Positions 36,857-45,745 of a DNA stretch of 64,000 nt are shown here, piece by piece (the first letter of the stretch is position 1; every line of letters begins with the position of its first letter). The notes beneath the pieces were generated by a model. That model saw nothing but the letters and a program-made list of their open reading frames with translations. It searched no databases and was not told the DNA's origin. Origin of the DNA: PALSA-278 sp963760285 (GTDB lineage Bacteria > Acidobacteriota > Terriglobia > Acidiferrales > UBA7541). The stretch lies in assembly GCA_963760285.1 (NCBI GenBank), contig CAVXCI010000004.1:124001-188000 (forward strand), written 5' to 3'. The position numbers were made by a program, and so were the translations under genes.

Positions 36857-37735
36857 ATGGACCCCAGGAGCAATTCTTCCATGAACGGAAACGGAGCAGC
36901 GAAAAGCCGCGTTCTTCTCGTGGACGACAACGACGACATCCGCGCCGTTTTCCAGGAAGGTCTGGAAAACCGAGGATTTGAAGTGGCGCCCGCCGCCACC
37001 GTAAGCGAAGCCCTGCGGCTTATTTCCACTGAAAACTTCGACGTGCTGCTCTCCGATCTGCACATGCCCGATGCAGGTGACGGGTTCACCGTGGTCAGCG
37101 CCATGCGCCACACACACCCCAAGGCCGTAACACTGGTGCTAAGCGGCTATCCCGCGCTGCAGGAAGCCATGAGCGCCATGCTGCTGGAGGCTGACGAAGT
37201 CCTTGTGAAGCCTGTCGCCCTGGCCGACATTACCGAAATCATCCGCAAGAAGCTCTCGAATCCCGCGGATCGCAAGACCTTGAACAAAGAGCGCGTTGCC
37301 GTAATTCTGGAACGAGACTTGGACGCGACCATAGAAGTCTGGATGTCGGGCGTCGAGCGCAATGCGGAACTGTCGGCCTTGAAATTGAACTACCAGGAGC
37401 GTACCGGCCATCTCCCGCTGCTATTGGCTGACCTCATCCGCCGCCTGCGGCTCGCTCCCTCTGCCGAGGTTCCTGTTTCCAGCGCTGCGCGCAAGCACGG
37501 GAATCTGCGGCGCAATCAGGGCTATACTGTCGCCATGGTGGTGGAAGAGTCGCGCATCCTGCAGGTCAGCATTTTCAGCATTCTACAGAGAAACCTGGGA
37601 AAGGTGGATTTCAGCACGGTGCTGCTGGACGTGATGACCATCGCGGACGAATGCGATTCGCAATTGAAGCAGGCCATGCTCGGCTATATGGAACATGTGA
37701 CCGTGCCTGCAAAATTGGCCGCATCTTCCCTATAA
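36857..37735 (+). CDS. Response regulator with C-terminal helical domain
   Basis: 292 residues. N-terminal receiver domain about 17-135: VLLVDDNDDIRAVF (acidic pocket), phosphoacceptor Asp in VLLSDLHMPD, LVLSGYPALQEA and VLVKPVALADI with the conserved Lys. The C-terminal half (about 150-290) is all-helical (VAVILERDLDATIEVWMSG, LPLLLADLIRRLRL) and resembles RsbRD-type N-terminal stressosome domains rather than a DNA-binding output. AGGAGGGG directly before the ATG. No sensor kinase is adjacent. Confidence 0.85.
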   Translation: MDPRSNSSMNGNGAAKSRVLLVDDNDDIRAVFQEGLENRGFEVAPAATVSEALRLISTENFDVLLSDLHMPDAGDGFTVVSAMRHTHPKAVTLVLSGYPALQEAMSAMLLEADEVLVKPVALADITEIIRKKLSNPADRKTLNKERVAVILERDLDATIEVWMSGVERNAELSALKLNYQERTGHLPLLLADLIRRLRLAPSAEVPVSSAARKHGNLRRNQGYTVAMVVEESRILQVSIFSILQRNLGKVDFSTVLLDVMTIADECDSQLKQAMLGYMEHVTVPAKLAASSL

Positions 37736-37807
37736 TTCTTTCGCGCGCGGCGAAAAAAACATCCCAACGCGAATGCGGCCGCTCCAGGAAATCCGAAACG
37801 CCCGGAT

Positions 37808-37882
37808 TGGTAGGGGCGGTGGGGATCGAACCCACGACCAACGGCTTAAAAGGCCGCTGCTCTACCACTGAGCTACGCCCCT
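37808..37882 (-). tRNA. tRNA-Lys (anticodon UUU), CCA encoded
   Basis: Cloverleaf read by eye on the minus strand from 37882: acceptor AGGGGCG pairing with CGCCCCT, D arm GCTC-AGTGGTA-GAGC, anticodon arm GCGGC-CTTTTAA-GCCGT with anticodon TTT, variable TGGTC, T arm GTGGG-TTCGATC-CCCAC, and discriminator A plus encoded CCA (37811-37808). After the CCA a 6-bp stem (AATCCG/CGGATT, 37790-37808) without a T-run could act as a weak terminator. The accessory stretch begins on its 5' side. Confidence 0.95.
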
Positions 37883-37911
37883 GCGGTGGTTCCCAATATC
37901 ATACACGATAA

Positions 37912-38238
37912 AATTTTAACGAACGCGCGCCGCTCGGCAACGGCACCATCGCGCTGCACATGCTCGAGCCGGGAAAATCCGTGCCACGCGACGGTGGAGT
38001 GCGCCTGTATTTCGAGGTGGAAAACCTGGAGGAGTTCTGCGGGAAATTGCAGTCGCAGGGCTTCCTGTTCGATAAGCCGCCGAAGATGATGCCCTGGGGC
38101 TGGATGCACGCTTACATGAGCGATCCCGACGGCCACGAAATCAGTCTGTACTGGGCGGGCGCCAAACGTCTGAAAAAAATCACCATGCTCAACGCCAATG
38201 CCGGCGCAGCGCGCAAACGTCCGGGGTCCCGCGCCTAG
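37912..38238 (+). pseudogene. Truncated VOC-family protein fragment
   Basis: Open frame starting just after a TAA at 37909. It encodes only the C-terminal part of a VOC protein: GNGTIALHMLEP, DGGVRLYFEVENLEEFCGKL, PWGWMHAYMSDPDGHEISLYW, with the usual metal-binding His and Glu. The first half of the domain (first beta-alpha-beta units) is missing. The break lies about 30 bases from the tRNA-Lys gene. A start at ATG 37960 would give 92 residues, too short for a complete domain. It is best read as a 5'-deleted remnant. Confidence 0.65.
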
Positions 38239-38334
38239 TCCACGTGTTCGAAGAATTCACCGGCCATCTGGACTTGCGTCCCGGCTCGTGCTACGTTGTG
38301 CCCATGGCATCACGCTGATCACCAAGGAGAATTT

Positions 38335-38685
38335 GTGAGCCTCTTCAAAAATATCGCGCTTTCCACTGTACTTTTCGCAGCCTTTGCCGCCGCCACTTTC
38401 GCGGTCGCTCCTCAATCCGACACGGGCGCGAAGCAAGACATGAAGGATGCCGGCCACGATACCAAGGCCGCCGCCAAGTCCACGGGTAAAGCCACCAAGA
38501 AAGCCGCAACTAAAACCGGCCACGCCACCAAAACGGCCACAAAGGATACGGGCCACGCCGTCAAGAAGGGCGCTGACAAGACCGCAGACGTAACAAAAGA
38601 GGGTGCCCACAAGACCGCCGACGTAACGAAAAAGACCGCCGATAAAGTCACAGGCAAACCCGCCCCGCCGGCCCCGCCAAACTGA
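38335..38685 (+). CDS. Exported Lys/Ala/Thr-rich H1/LEA-like repeat protein
   Basis: 116 residues from GTG 38335, set by AAGGAGA at 38324-38330. Signal-like N-terminus (NIALSTVLFAAFAAATFAVA), then a strongly basic low-complexity region built from repeats of the type TKxAxKxTGxA and KTADVTKEGAH/KTADVTKK with regularly placed His, ending PAPPAPPN. The composition resembles histone H1-like tails and group 3 LEA proteins. A plausible role is stress or desiccation protection or polyanion binding in the envelope (inference). No enzyme motif. Confidence 0.65.
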   Translation: MSLFKNIALSTVLFAAFAAATFAVAPQSDTGAKQDMKDAGHDTKAAAKSTGKATKKAATKTGHATKTATKDTGHAVKKGADKTADVTKEGAHKTADVTKKTADKVTGKPAPPAPPN

Positions 38686-38708
38686 TTTTCGGCGCGCGCC
38701 GCGCGCTA

Positions 38709-38933
38709 GTCAGCCTTTGCAAGGCAGTGCGCCACGGTGCTGGTGAATATGTTCGCGGGCAGGTTCACACCAACAATCTGGATTCGTTCTGGAGCCTGCC
38801 GAAGCGCGGCGTCATGGGAACCCATCACAGCGTCAGCCGGAAGTACTTGCCGCTCTACCTGAACGAGTTCTCCTATCGCCTCAACAATCGTGTGAATCCA
38901 GAGATTTTTGAACACGCTGTACCAGCGTGCTGA
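38709..38933 (+). mobile_element. IS1595-family (ISXO2-like) transposase remnant, C-terminal end
   Basis: About 75 codons encode the end of an ISXO2-like transposase: GAGEYVRGQVHTNNLDSFWS, LPKRGVMGTHHSVSRKYLP, LYLNEFSYRLNNR. The catalytic Asp residues upstream and the N-terminal zinc ribbon are gone. No terminal repeats could be recognised. It indicates past insertion activity in the tRNA-Lys-adjacent stretch. Confidence 0.75.
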
Positions 38934-39176
38934 AGCGCCCTGACTGGCGGGTGCTTCCGGCCGAGTGGGGGAGACCAGTGCAGTTGAGACTTTTGGCCGG
39001 GGTACGGAGACATGCGAAAAACTAAGTGCCCACAGAAGACGCAGCACTTCTTTTGTCGCTTAGTGCGGAGTATCATCACAAATCGCATCCCCGTTACCGT
39101 GCCATGAAACGCAGAAAAGCAAAAAGCGCGGCCCGTCGAAACAAACAGACACCTATGACGACAGAAGAGCCAGGCC

Positions 39177-39971
39177 GTGGATAAAAACAGGAATCCCCAA
39201 CAGCAAAACAGGAATTCCGGCCAGAATCTACCTGCAGCTCCGTCCGGCACACCACAGAAGAACGCCAGTGGCGATCAATATCATTCCGGCTGCAAGTGCG
39301 AAAAACCTCCAGAACAAAAGCGCATATGGGGAATGACCATCTTCGAGAGAATCATCGCCGGTCTGACCATTCTCGCCGTGTTCGCTGCCGTGGGAAATGG
39401 CTGTGTAATTTGGCTGCAAGTCGTAGAGATGCGCCTCGACCAAAGAGCTTGGCTTGGAGCTAAATTCGGCCCTCTTGAAAAGTCTGTTAACGGAACCGTA
39501 AAGACTAACCTCATTTTCAACAATATTGGCAAAACTCCGGCCGAAGCAATCACGATGCTGATTGCGATTCGTATCGTTCCAAAAGGAACATTGCCAGATT
39601 TTCGCTATCCCCCGATGCCCGAAGAGGCGGTCAAAATACAGAACGGAGAACCTGTGCCCGTGTGGGCTAAATTGTCTACCGGAGTTATATTTCCAAACGA
39701 CCCCACTCCCATGTCTTTCGTCATGCGCAAAAGGATTAAAGGTTTCCCCAACGATGAGGATGAGACGTGGACGCAGTTGATGGAAGACGAATTCAACCAT
39801 GGAGATATTTTTGTGGACGTCCATGGAAAGGTCTCCTACAAAGACGCTGCTGGTAAGCATCACGGAACCAAATTCTGTGCAATATTCAGCGGTCCCGGCA
39901 TAGATGTTCCTCTTGAGATGAGCAAGCTCTGCACAGCCAATAACAATGTTGATGATGAGGAACAGAAATAG
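39177..39971 (+). CDS. Single-span membrane protein, unknown function, atypical composition
   Basis: 264 residues from GTG 39177. Polar Asn/Gln-rich head (NPQQQNRNSGQN), one membrane segment (ERIIAGLTILAVFAAVGNGCVIWL, about 57-80), then a soluble beta-rich domain starting VVEMRLDQRAWLGAKFG and including FNNIGKTPAEAITMLI, a pattern seen in many uncharacterised bacterial proteins with a membrane anchor. Base composition is visibly more AT-rich and codon use less GC-ending than neighbours, suggesting acquisition. A 26-codon basic ORF (39104-39184) overlaps its start. Confidence 0.65.
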   Translation: MDKNRNPQQQNRNSGQNLPAAPSGTPQKNASGDQYHSGCKCEKPPEQKRIWGMTIFERIIAGLTILAVFAAVGNGCVIWLQVVEMRLDQRAWLGAKFGPLEKSVNGTVKTNLIFNNIGKTPAEAITMLIAIRIVPKGTLPDFRYPPMPEEAVKIQNGEPVPVWAKLSTGVIFPNDPTPMSFVMRKRIKGFPNDEDETWTQLMEDEFNHGDIFVDVHGKVSYKDAAGKHHGTKFCAIFSGPGIDVPLEMSKLCTANNNVDDEEQK

Positions 39972-40368
39972 CGTCACGCCTGTCACGGAGAAGCCAGATT
40001 GCCCTAAGTGAAGGGTGCTGGGAAGTACTGATACATCGCCTTCGAGTAGCCTTGAAATGAGCAGGAGCAAGAAGACCCCGAGATAATGGCCAAGCGGGCC
40101 GAAAACCTGCTGCTCTTTTGATTTCACGCTGGGGCGTGGCTGCCCGGCGAAAGAGCGGCAGCACGGCGCGTCCGAGAAAGTTGTTGTGAACTCTGCATTC
40201 GGGGTATAGGCTTACCGCTATTCAAGTGTTTCTCGCCCAAATCGTCCTCTGTTGTGTCATGCGTTGAGCACCCTGGAGGGTGCCGCCAGCCCAGGCTTCA
40301 AAGTTACTCTGAAACAAGAACGGAAGAGTACCGGCTCTTAGCTTTGGAATGAACAAGGAGACAAAATC
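39972..40368. other. Intergenic stretch with one perfect hairpin
   Basis: Nearly 400 bases without a convincing gene. It contains GCACCC-TGGA-GGGTGC (40268-40283), a perfect 6-bp hairpin not followed by a T-run. A minus-strand open frame crosses the stretch but is mostly antisense to the preceding gene. Confidence 0.4.
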
Positions 40369-42537
40369 ATGCGACGACCTGTTTTGGCTGGACTCGCGGC
40401 GGTAATTTCCCTGGCATGCTGCCTGTCCGCGGCGGCGCGGCAGACCAACACTTCCGCCGCCACAACCACGGCGCAGGAGTCCGCGGTCCCGAGGGTGATT
40501 CAATTCGGCGGCGTGGTAAAGGATGCGAACGGCACGCCGCAAACCGGATCGGTGAGCCTCACGTTCATGCTGTATGAATCGCAGGACGGCGGCACGGCGC
40601 TGTGGTCGGAGACACAGAGCGCGGAACTGGATGCCCAAGGACATTACACGGTCCTGCTGGGGGCTAACACGGCTGGCGGTCTCCCGCTCGATCTTTTCAC
40701 TGCCGTCGCCGCCCGCTGGCTCGGTGTGCAGCCGCAGATTCCCGGTTTCCCGGAGCAGCCGCGCGTCCTTCTTGTCGGCGTGCCATACGCCATGAAAGCG
40801 GCGGACGCCGATACGCTCGGCGGCCTGCCGGCTGCGGCATTTGTGCAGCAGGCTAGTGGACAGCCGGGAGCTTCCACTGGCGGAACGAAGACTGCATCCT
40901 CCGCGGCGCGCGATTCTGGCGCGGCGAATCCCCCAACTCTGGGCACGAAGAACTATATCCCTGTCTTTACGGGCGGCACGCCCCTCGCGGCGGATTCCAT
41001 CATGTATCAGGCCGGAGGAAACAGCATCGGCATCGGAACCGTCACGCCAGCCGCCACGCTGGAAGTGAACGGCGCCGCCAGGTTTGACGGCCTCGTCACC
41101 TTCTCCAGCGGACAGACCTTTCCCGGGACGGCCACGTTGGGCGCGAATACATTCGGCGCCACACAAACCATTGGCAGCGGCAACCTGGCCCTGCCTCAGA
41201 CAACGGGATCCTCCGCGGGCGTGCTCACTCTGGGCGGGAATCCATTCCTCCACGCCTGCTGTTCCGCCGGACAACAGAATATGTTTGCCGGATTCCTTGC
41301 GGGCAATTTCACAACTACCGGAGGGCAAAACACCGCCAGCGGTTACGGGGCCCTCGGCGTCAACACGACGGGGAGCAATAACACCGCCAGCGGCACCTTC
41401 GCGCTTTCCAACAACAGCACGGGCAACAGCAATACCGCCAGCGGCGTCCTGGCGCTCGAATCCAATACGACGGGCAGCTACAACACCGCCAGCGGCCACT
41501 ACTCATTGCTGGACAACACCACCGGCGTCGCCAATACCGGCTTCGGTTTCAAGACCCTGTACTTCAACACCACGGGCAATACCAACACCGCCACCGGTTA
41601 CGGAGCGCTCTTTTTCAACACCACGGGCAGCAACAATATGGCCAGCGGCGGCCATGCGCTTGAGTCCAACACCACGGGTATCGCCAACGCCGCCAGCGGC
41701 TTCGAAGCGCTATACCTCAACACCACGGGCAGCTACAACGCCGCCGGCGGCCATGGTGCGCTCGAGTCCAATTCCACAGGCAACTACAACGCCGCCATCG
41801 GGTATTTCGCCGGCTGCGGAAATAACTGCGGTGGCGCCAATACCACGGGCTCGTACAACACTTTCATTGGCGCCTGGTCCGGCCTCGGGACGAGCGCTCA
41901 GTTATCCAATGCCACGGCCATCGGCGCCTATGCCGCTGTTACGGCCAGCAACGCGCTGGTGCTGGGCGGTATCAAAGGAGTGAACGGCGCCACGGCCAAC
42001 ACCTTCGTCGGCATCGGCACAACGGCCCCGTCAAATGTTTTCACCATCGCCCAGGGAGCAGGCGTGGCAATCAGCGACGGATGGAATACGTACAGCTCGC
42101 GCCGGTGGAAGACCAACATTCAAACGCTGCGGGACTCACTCGAGAAGGTCGAGCAGCTCCGTGGCGTTTCCTACGATCTGAGATCCAGCGGCAGGCATGA
42201 GATCGGAGTGATTGCCGAGGAAGTCGGCGCGGTGCTTCCCGAGGTGGTGGAGTACGAGCCGAATGGAACGGACGCCCGCGCGGTGGACTACTCGCGGTTG
42301 ACGGCGGTCCTCATCGAGGCCGTCAAGGAGCAGCAGACGCTCATTCAGGCGCAAAGAAGCCAACTCAAATTGCAGCAGACGGAGATCGGGCAACTCGCAT
42401 CGCAGGTGCGTCTCATCCAGGCTTCGCTGCGGGTTAAGCACGGGAAAGCTCCGAACGTCTCAACATCAAAGGCTCGCGTGCCTACCGCGTCCGCGACGGG
42501 AAATAACTTGATCCTTGCGGCGGGCAACGGCCAGTAA
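40369..42537 (+). CDS. Secreted fibre-like protein with head repeats and S74 intramolecular chaperone domain
   Basis: 722 residues. Signal peptide 1-23; an N-terminal domain about 40-150 (VIQFGGVVKDANG, LTFMLYESQDGG, PRVLLVGVPYAMKAADADTLGGLPA) common in acidobacterial surface proteins; a linker; nine 17-residue repeats at about 321-473 (NTASGxxALxxNTTGSx) like trimeric-autotransporter heads; a GIGTTAPS beta segment; and a C-terminal peptidase S74 chaperone domain about 575-665 (SSRRWKTNIQTL, Ser-Lys dyad spacing 5; IGVIAEEVGAVLPEVV; YSRLTAVLIEAVKEQQ) with a coiled coil. Probably a trimeric surface fibre whose chaperone end is cleaved off. AAGGAG before the ATG. Confidence 0.85.
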   Translation: MRRPVLAGLAAVISLACCLSAAARQTNTSAATTTAQESAVPRVIQFGGVVKDANGTPQTGSVSLTFMLYESQDGGTALWSETQSAELDAQGHYTVLLGANTAGGLPLDLFTAVAARWLGVQPQIPGFPEQPRVLLVGVPYAMKAADADTLGGLPAAAFVQQASGQPGASTGGTKTASSAARDSGAANPPTLGTKNYIPVFTGGTPLAADSIMYQAGGNSIGIGTVTPAATLEVNGAARFDGLVTFSSGQTFPGTATLGANTFGATQTIGSGNLALPQTTGSSAGVLTLGGNPFLHACCSAGQQNMFAGFLAGNFTTTGGQNTASGYGALGVNTTGSNNTASGTFALSNNSTGNSNTASGVLALESNTTGSYNTASGHYSLLDNTTGVANTGFGFKTLYFNTTGNTNTATGYGALFFNTTGSNNMASGGHALESNTTGIANAASGFEALYLNTTGSYNAAGGHGALESNSTGNYNAAIGYFAGCGNNCGGANTTGSYNTFIGAWSGLGTSAQLSNATAIGAYAAVTASNALVLGGIKGVNGATANTFVGIGTTAPSNVFTIAQGAGVAISDGWNTYSSRRWKTNIQTLRDSLEKVEQLRGVSYDLRSSGRHEIGVIAEEVGAVLPEVVEYEPNGTDARAVDYSRLTAVLIEAVKEQQTLIQAQRSQLKLQQTEIGQLASQVRLIQASLRVKHGKAPNVSTSKARVPTASATGNNLILAAGNGQ
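41329..41787 (+). repeat. Nine tandem 51-bp coding repeats
   Basis: Nine consecutive 51-base units, each starting with the codons for an N-T/A-A-S-G-like block (AACACCGCCAGCGGC in the best copies), at 41329, 41380 and so on. Protein units of 17 residues have the pattern N-T-A-S-G-x-x-A-L-x-x-N-T-T-G-S-x. A tenth, diverged unit (AAIGYFAGCG) follows. Confidence 0.85.
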
Positions 42538-42661
42538 TCTTGTTTCAAGAACCGTTCGAGGCCAGGAACGAGATCGGAAGCAAGGCCCGATTGCTCTACC
42601 GGCTCGCACACGGGTTTTTGCATGGGGGCGAGACTCCCACGCTTTGGTCTAGAATAAAGGG

Positions 42662-42805
42662 GTGGAACGCAAGGTTTTTTGGGGGACGTTTACGGTCCTC
42701 GGGTTAGTGGCGGATTTTTCCCTGCCGCTGTGGTGGGCGGTGGCGGCGACCATTCCCATCGGCGTGGTGAGCTGGTGGGTGGCCTATCGCAGCGATTGGT
42801 TCTAG
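42662..42805 (+). CDS. Small membrane protein, 47 residues
   Basis: GTG start after AAAGG. The frame encodes a very hydrophobic 47-residue protein: WGTFTVLGLVADFSLPLWW and AVAATIPIGVVSWWVAY, two membrane segments joined by a short turn, with a positive N-terminus (MERK) and an ending RSDWF. Trp-rich. The composition is far from random, which argues for a real gene. Function unknown. It lies between the fibre gene and the convergent permease. Confidence 0.55.
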   Translation: MERKVFWGTFTVLGLVADFSLPLWWAVAATIPIGVVSWWVAYRSDWF

Positions 42806-42954
42806 CCAATTGAAAATAAAGCTTGCACGGCGGCGCAGCCCCCTTGCAAGTGATGGTTGCATTGCGTCCAGCAAGAACGCAGGACAACGATTCCCAGGAG
42901 AAGGCGAAACGCGCCGCGAGGCACTCTCTCTTCCGAACCGGCTTCGGCGATGAT

Positions 42955-45426
42955 CTATTCCGCGCGCAAGGCGTCGACAGGATCAACCGTGGCGGCGCGG
43001 CGTGAGGGCAGATAGCAGGCGAGGCAGGCGACGACAACGATGGCGACGGTCATCGTGGCGTACGTTATGGGGTCAACAGGACTTACGTCGAACAGGAGCG
43101 ACGACATCAACCGCATGGTGGCGAACGCGCCAACCAGCCCACAGCCAATTCCGATGCACGTCAGCCGCAATCCCTGCCGCACAAACATGGCCGTGAGCGT
43201 CTTCCGTTGCGCGCCGAGCGCCATGCGAATGCCGATCTCGCGGGTGCGCTGCGAAACCGAGTAGGCGATGACGCCGTAAATTCCCACGATTCCGAGAAGC
43301 AGCGCCATGCCTCCGGCAACACCGAGCATAATCAAAGTGAAGGAAGTCCGCGCCATGGATTTGGTGTAAAAGTAGCCGAGCGTATATGCGTCCGCGACGG
43401 GGACATTCGGATCCACCGACCACACCGCCTCGCGGACTTCCTTCAGGAACGATTCCGAGCCGGCTCGCGGACTGCGGATAGCAAAAGCGATGCCGCGGCG
43501 CAGCATCTCTTTTTGGCCTTCGAACCGGTCCATCATCACCGGCCAGTACACCGTGGTGGGCGCGGCCTGGTTCACGCCGTCGTCATACACGTTTCCGACA
43601 ACGCCGACGATTTCGCGCCAGTCGTCATTGCTGCCGACGCGAACACGCTTTCCGATGGCGTTGTTGGCATCATGCCAATATTCACGCGCGAAGTTCTCGG
43701 AGACCATGGCGACGGGAATTTTCTGGTAGGTGTCCGCCCAGGTGATATCGCGGCCAGCGATGAGCGGAGTGCCCATGGTGGCGAAGAATCCGGGAGCGAC
43801 GAATTTGAAACGGCGCAGCGGCGCCAACTCGCCTTCGGCATAGCTTCGGTCCTGCGCGAAAACAGGATCATTGGAGTCATATCCATCCATGGGGATGGCG
43901 GTGGAGAAACTCACCGAGGACACGCCGGGAATCGCCGCCAGCTTGTCACGAATCTCTTCTTCCATGCGAACGAGGCGCTCCCGCTGGGAATCCGGCATCT
44001 CCGTTTCGGGCACGTAGAAACGAAACGTCTGCAATGTGTCCGGCGCGGTGAATCCGGGAGGCACGTGCATCAAGGCGCGGAAGGTGCGGATCATCAGCCC
44101 GGAACAAATCAGCAGCACCAGCGCCAGGGCCACCTGCACCACCACGAGGAAGTCCCGCGCGCGATGCTGTTCGCGGGTCTGGCTCAACGTGCGCCCTTCG
44201 CCGCGAAGGCCGGTATTCAATTGCGCCCCGGCATACTTGAAGACGGGAATAGAACCAAAAAGCAGGCTGGCGAAGAGCGCGATGGCCAGTGTGAACAGCA
44301 AGACAGGAATATCAATGCCGATTTCGTGGATGCGCGGGAGGCCCGTGGGCGCTATGGCCACCAGAACTCGCAACGCGCCAAACGCCAGCGCCAATCCGAG
44401 CAGGCTACCCAGGAGACCGAGGACGACGCTTTCAAACAGGAGTTCCCCTGCGATTCGTCTCCAGCTCGCGCCCAGAGCGGCGCGAATAGCCAGCTCCTGC
44501 TGGCGTCCCTCTGCCCGCACGAGCAACAGATTGGCGACGTTGGCGCAGGCAATCAGCAGGACGATGGCGATGGAACCCATCAAAACCCACAAGACGCCAC
44601 CCATGTCGCCGACAACATCCTGCTTCAATGGACGGAGATTCGGCGCGAATTGCGTTTTCTCAAACAGCTTCATGCTGAATCCCTCCGGCGCGGGAAAACT
44701 GCGGAGGGCGATGGGAAGCATGCGCGCTACGTCCGCGCTGGCTTGCGCCATAGTTACTCCGGGCTTGAGCCGGGCCAGGGCGCGGTAGCTGAAATTCCCA
44801 AGCTTTATTTTGTTGCGGTCCCACTTGAACGGCACAACCAGCGCGGGATCCTCCATATTGAGAAAGTGAAATCCCCGCGGCAATACGCCGATGATCTCGC
44901 GCTGTTTCCCGTCCACGGTGATGGAGCGCCCGATCACGGAAGAATCGCCGCCGAATTTCTGGCGCCAATATCCATAGGAAAGCAGGACGGTTTCCGGCGA
45001 TCCCGGCGAATCGTCTTCTCGGGTGAACAAGCGTCCCAACGCTGGGGTTACGCCCAAAATCGGCAACGTGCCATCGGTGACGTCGAGGCCGCGGACTTGC
45101 TCGGGTTCTCCGGCGCCAGTCACGCTTAGCGAGTCGTCCGTATAAGCGCCGATATCCTGGAAGGTGGTGTTCTGCTCGCGATCAATAAAATAGTTGGAAG
45201 GGGACATGTTCAGGTCTTTGATGCCGATGCCCGGCGCCGCGTGCCAGACGCCAATCAACTGCTCGGGGTGGGGATAGGGCAAAGGCTTCAGAAGTACACC
45301 TTCAAGGACGCTGAAGATCACTGTGTTTGCGCCCACGCCCACGGCGAGAGTGATTAACGTGATAACGGCGAACATCGGCGAGCGGCGGAGCCTTCGCAAA
45401 ATCTGCCTGAATTGATCGCTGAACAT
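42955..45426 (-). CDS. Orphan duplicated MacB/FtsX-like permease (ADOP type)
   Basis: 823 residues with two MacB-FtsX modules. N-terminal helix after RRLRRSPMFAVITLITLAVGVG, periplasmic MacB_PCD domain about 50-260, three-helix FtsX block about 280-400 (ACANVANLLLVRAEGRQQELAIRAALGA), then a duplicate: helix FLVVVQVALALVLLICSGLMIRTF (in parts), second periplasmic domain, and a last FtsX block (YSVSQRTREIGIRMALGAQ, VDPVDALRAE). No ATPase gene adjoins, as typical for acidobacterial duplicated orphan permeases. Probably antibiotic, peptide or lipoprotein efflux/mechanotransmission, unproven. Confidence 0.9.
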   Translation of the reverse strand: MFSDQFRQILRRLRRSPMFAVITLITLAVGVGANTVIFSVLEGVLLKPLPYPHPEQLIGVWHAAPGIGIKDLNMSPSNYFIDREQNTTFQDIGAYTDDSLSVTGAGEPEQVRGLDVTDGTLPILGVTPALGRLFTREDDSPGSPETVLLSYGYWRQKFGGDSSVIGRSITVDGKQREIIGVLPRGFHFLNMEDPALVVPFKWDRNKIKLGNFSYRALARLKPGVTMAQASADVARMLPIALRSFPAPEGFSMKLFEKTQFAPNLRPLKQDVVGDMGGVLWVLMGSIAIVLLIACANVANLLLVRAEGRQQELAIRAALGASWRRIAGELLFESVVLGLLGSLLGLALAFGALRVLVAIAPTGLPRIHEIGIDIPVLLFTLAIALFASLLFGSIPVFKYAGAQLNTGLRGEGRTLSQTREQHRARDFLVVVQVALALVLLICSGLMIRTFRALMHVPPGFTAPDTLQTFRFYVPETEMPDSQRERLVRMEEEIRDKLAAIPGVSSVSFSTAIPMDGYDSNDPVFAQDRSYAEGELAPLRRFKFVAPGFFATMGTPLIAGRDITWADTYQKIPVAMVSENFAREYWHDANNAIGKRVRVGSNDDWREIVGVVGNVYDDGVNQAAPTTVYWPVMMDRFEGQKEMLRRGIAFAIRSPRAGSESFLKEVREAVWSVDPNVPVADAYTLGYFYTKSMARTSFTLIMLGVAGGMALLLGIVGIYGVIAYSVSQRTREIGIRMALGAQRKTLTAMFVRQGLRLTCIGIGCGLVGAFATMRLMSSLLFDVSPVDPITYATMTVAIVVVACLACYLPSRRAATVDPVDALRAE

Positions 45427-45745
45427 GGGACATTCACCAGACCTTTCACCCAGCGGGATGGCGTCCGCAGCCGGGACCGCTCAAATCAGCCGAGTGCGAC
45501 GCGCGCCTGCAATATTCTGTACGATGCCAGGAGGTGAAATGTTTCCGCGGGGAGCCACGTCATTCGGGCAAGCTGCGGATACTTCACGTCCTTCAGGGCG
45601 GCGTGGCGCGGAATTCTAGTCGGCGGGGACGCCAACGGTATGCGGGGAATGCACTACAGCCGCCGACACAGAAACCGCATGGACAGCCGAAGGCCGTCAC
45701 GGTGCTAGAAATACGGGGGCAGCATCCTGGAAGAAATAGATTTCA
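45427..45745. other. Intergenic stretch, no confident gene
   Basis: About 320 bases between the permease start and the hibernation factor end. A perfect ribosome-site-like GGAGGT (45530-45535) precedes a 26-codon ORF (45539-45619) that shows no recognisable features. Otherwise I see nothing. Confidence 0.4.

Noticed and set aside
37753..37772. GC-rich stem next to an A-run after the response regulator
   Set aside because: The A-run is on the wrong side for a plus-strand terminator and no clear transcript needs it on the minus strand.
39104..39184. 26-codon basic ORF overlapping the start of the membrane protein gene
   Set aside because: Could be a coupled leader peptide, but there is no ribosome site or other support.
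39228..40127. 299-codon minus-strand open frame with hydrophobic stretches
   Set aside because: Mostly antisense to the 39177-39971 gene; its hydrophobic parts mirror the sense strand's Asn/Asp/Gln-rich codons, and its end has no domain sense.
45524..45619. Short ORF behind a perfect GGAGGT site
   Set aside because: Only 26-31 codons, no hydrophobic or conserved-looking pattern; the site may be chance in GC-rich DNA.
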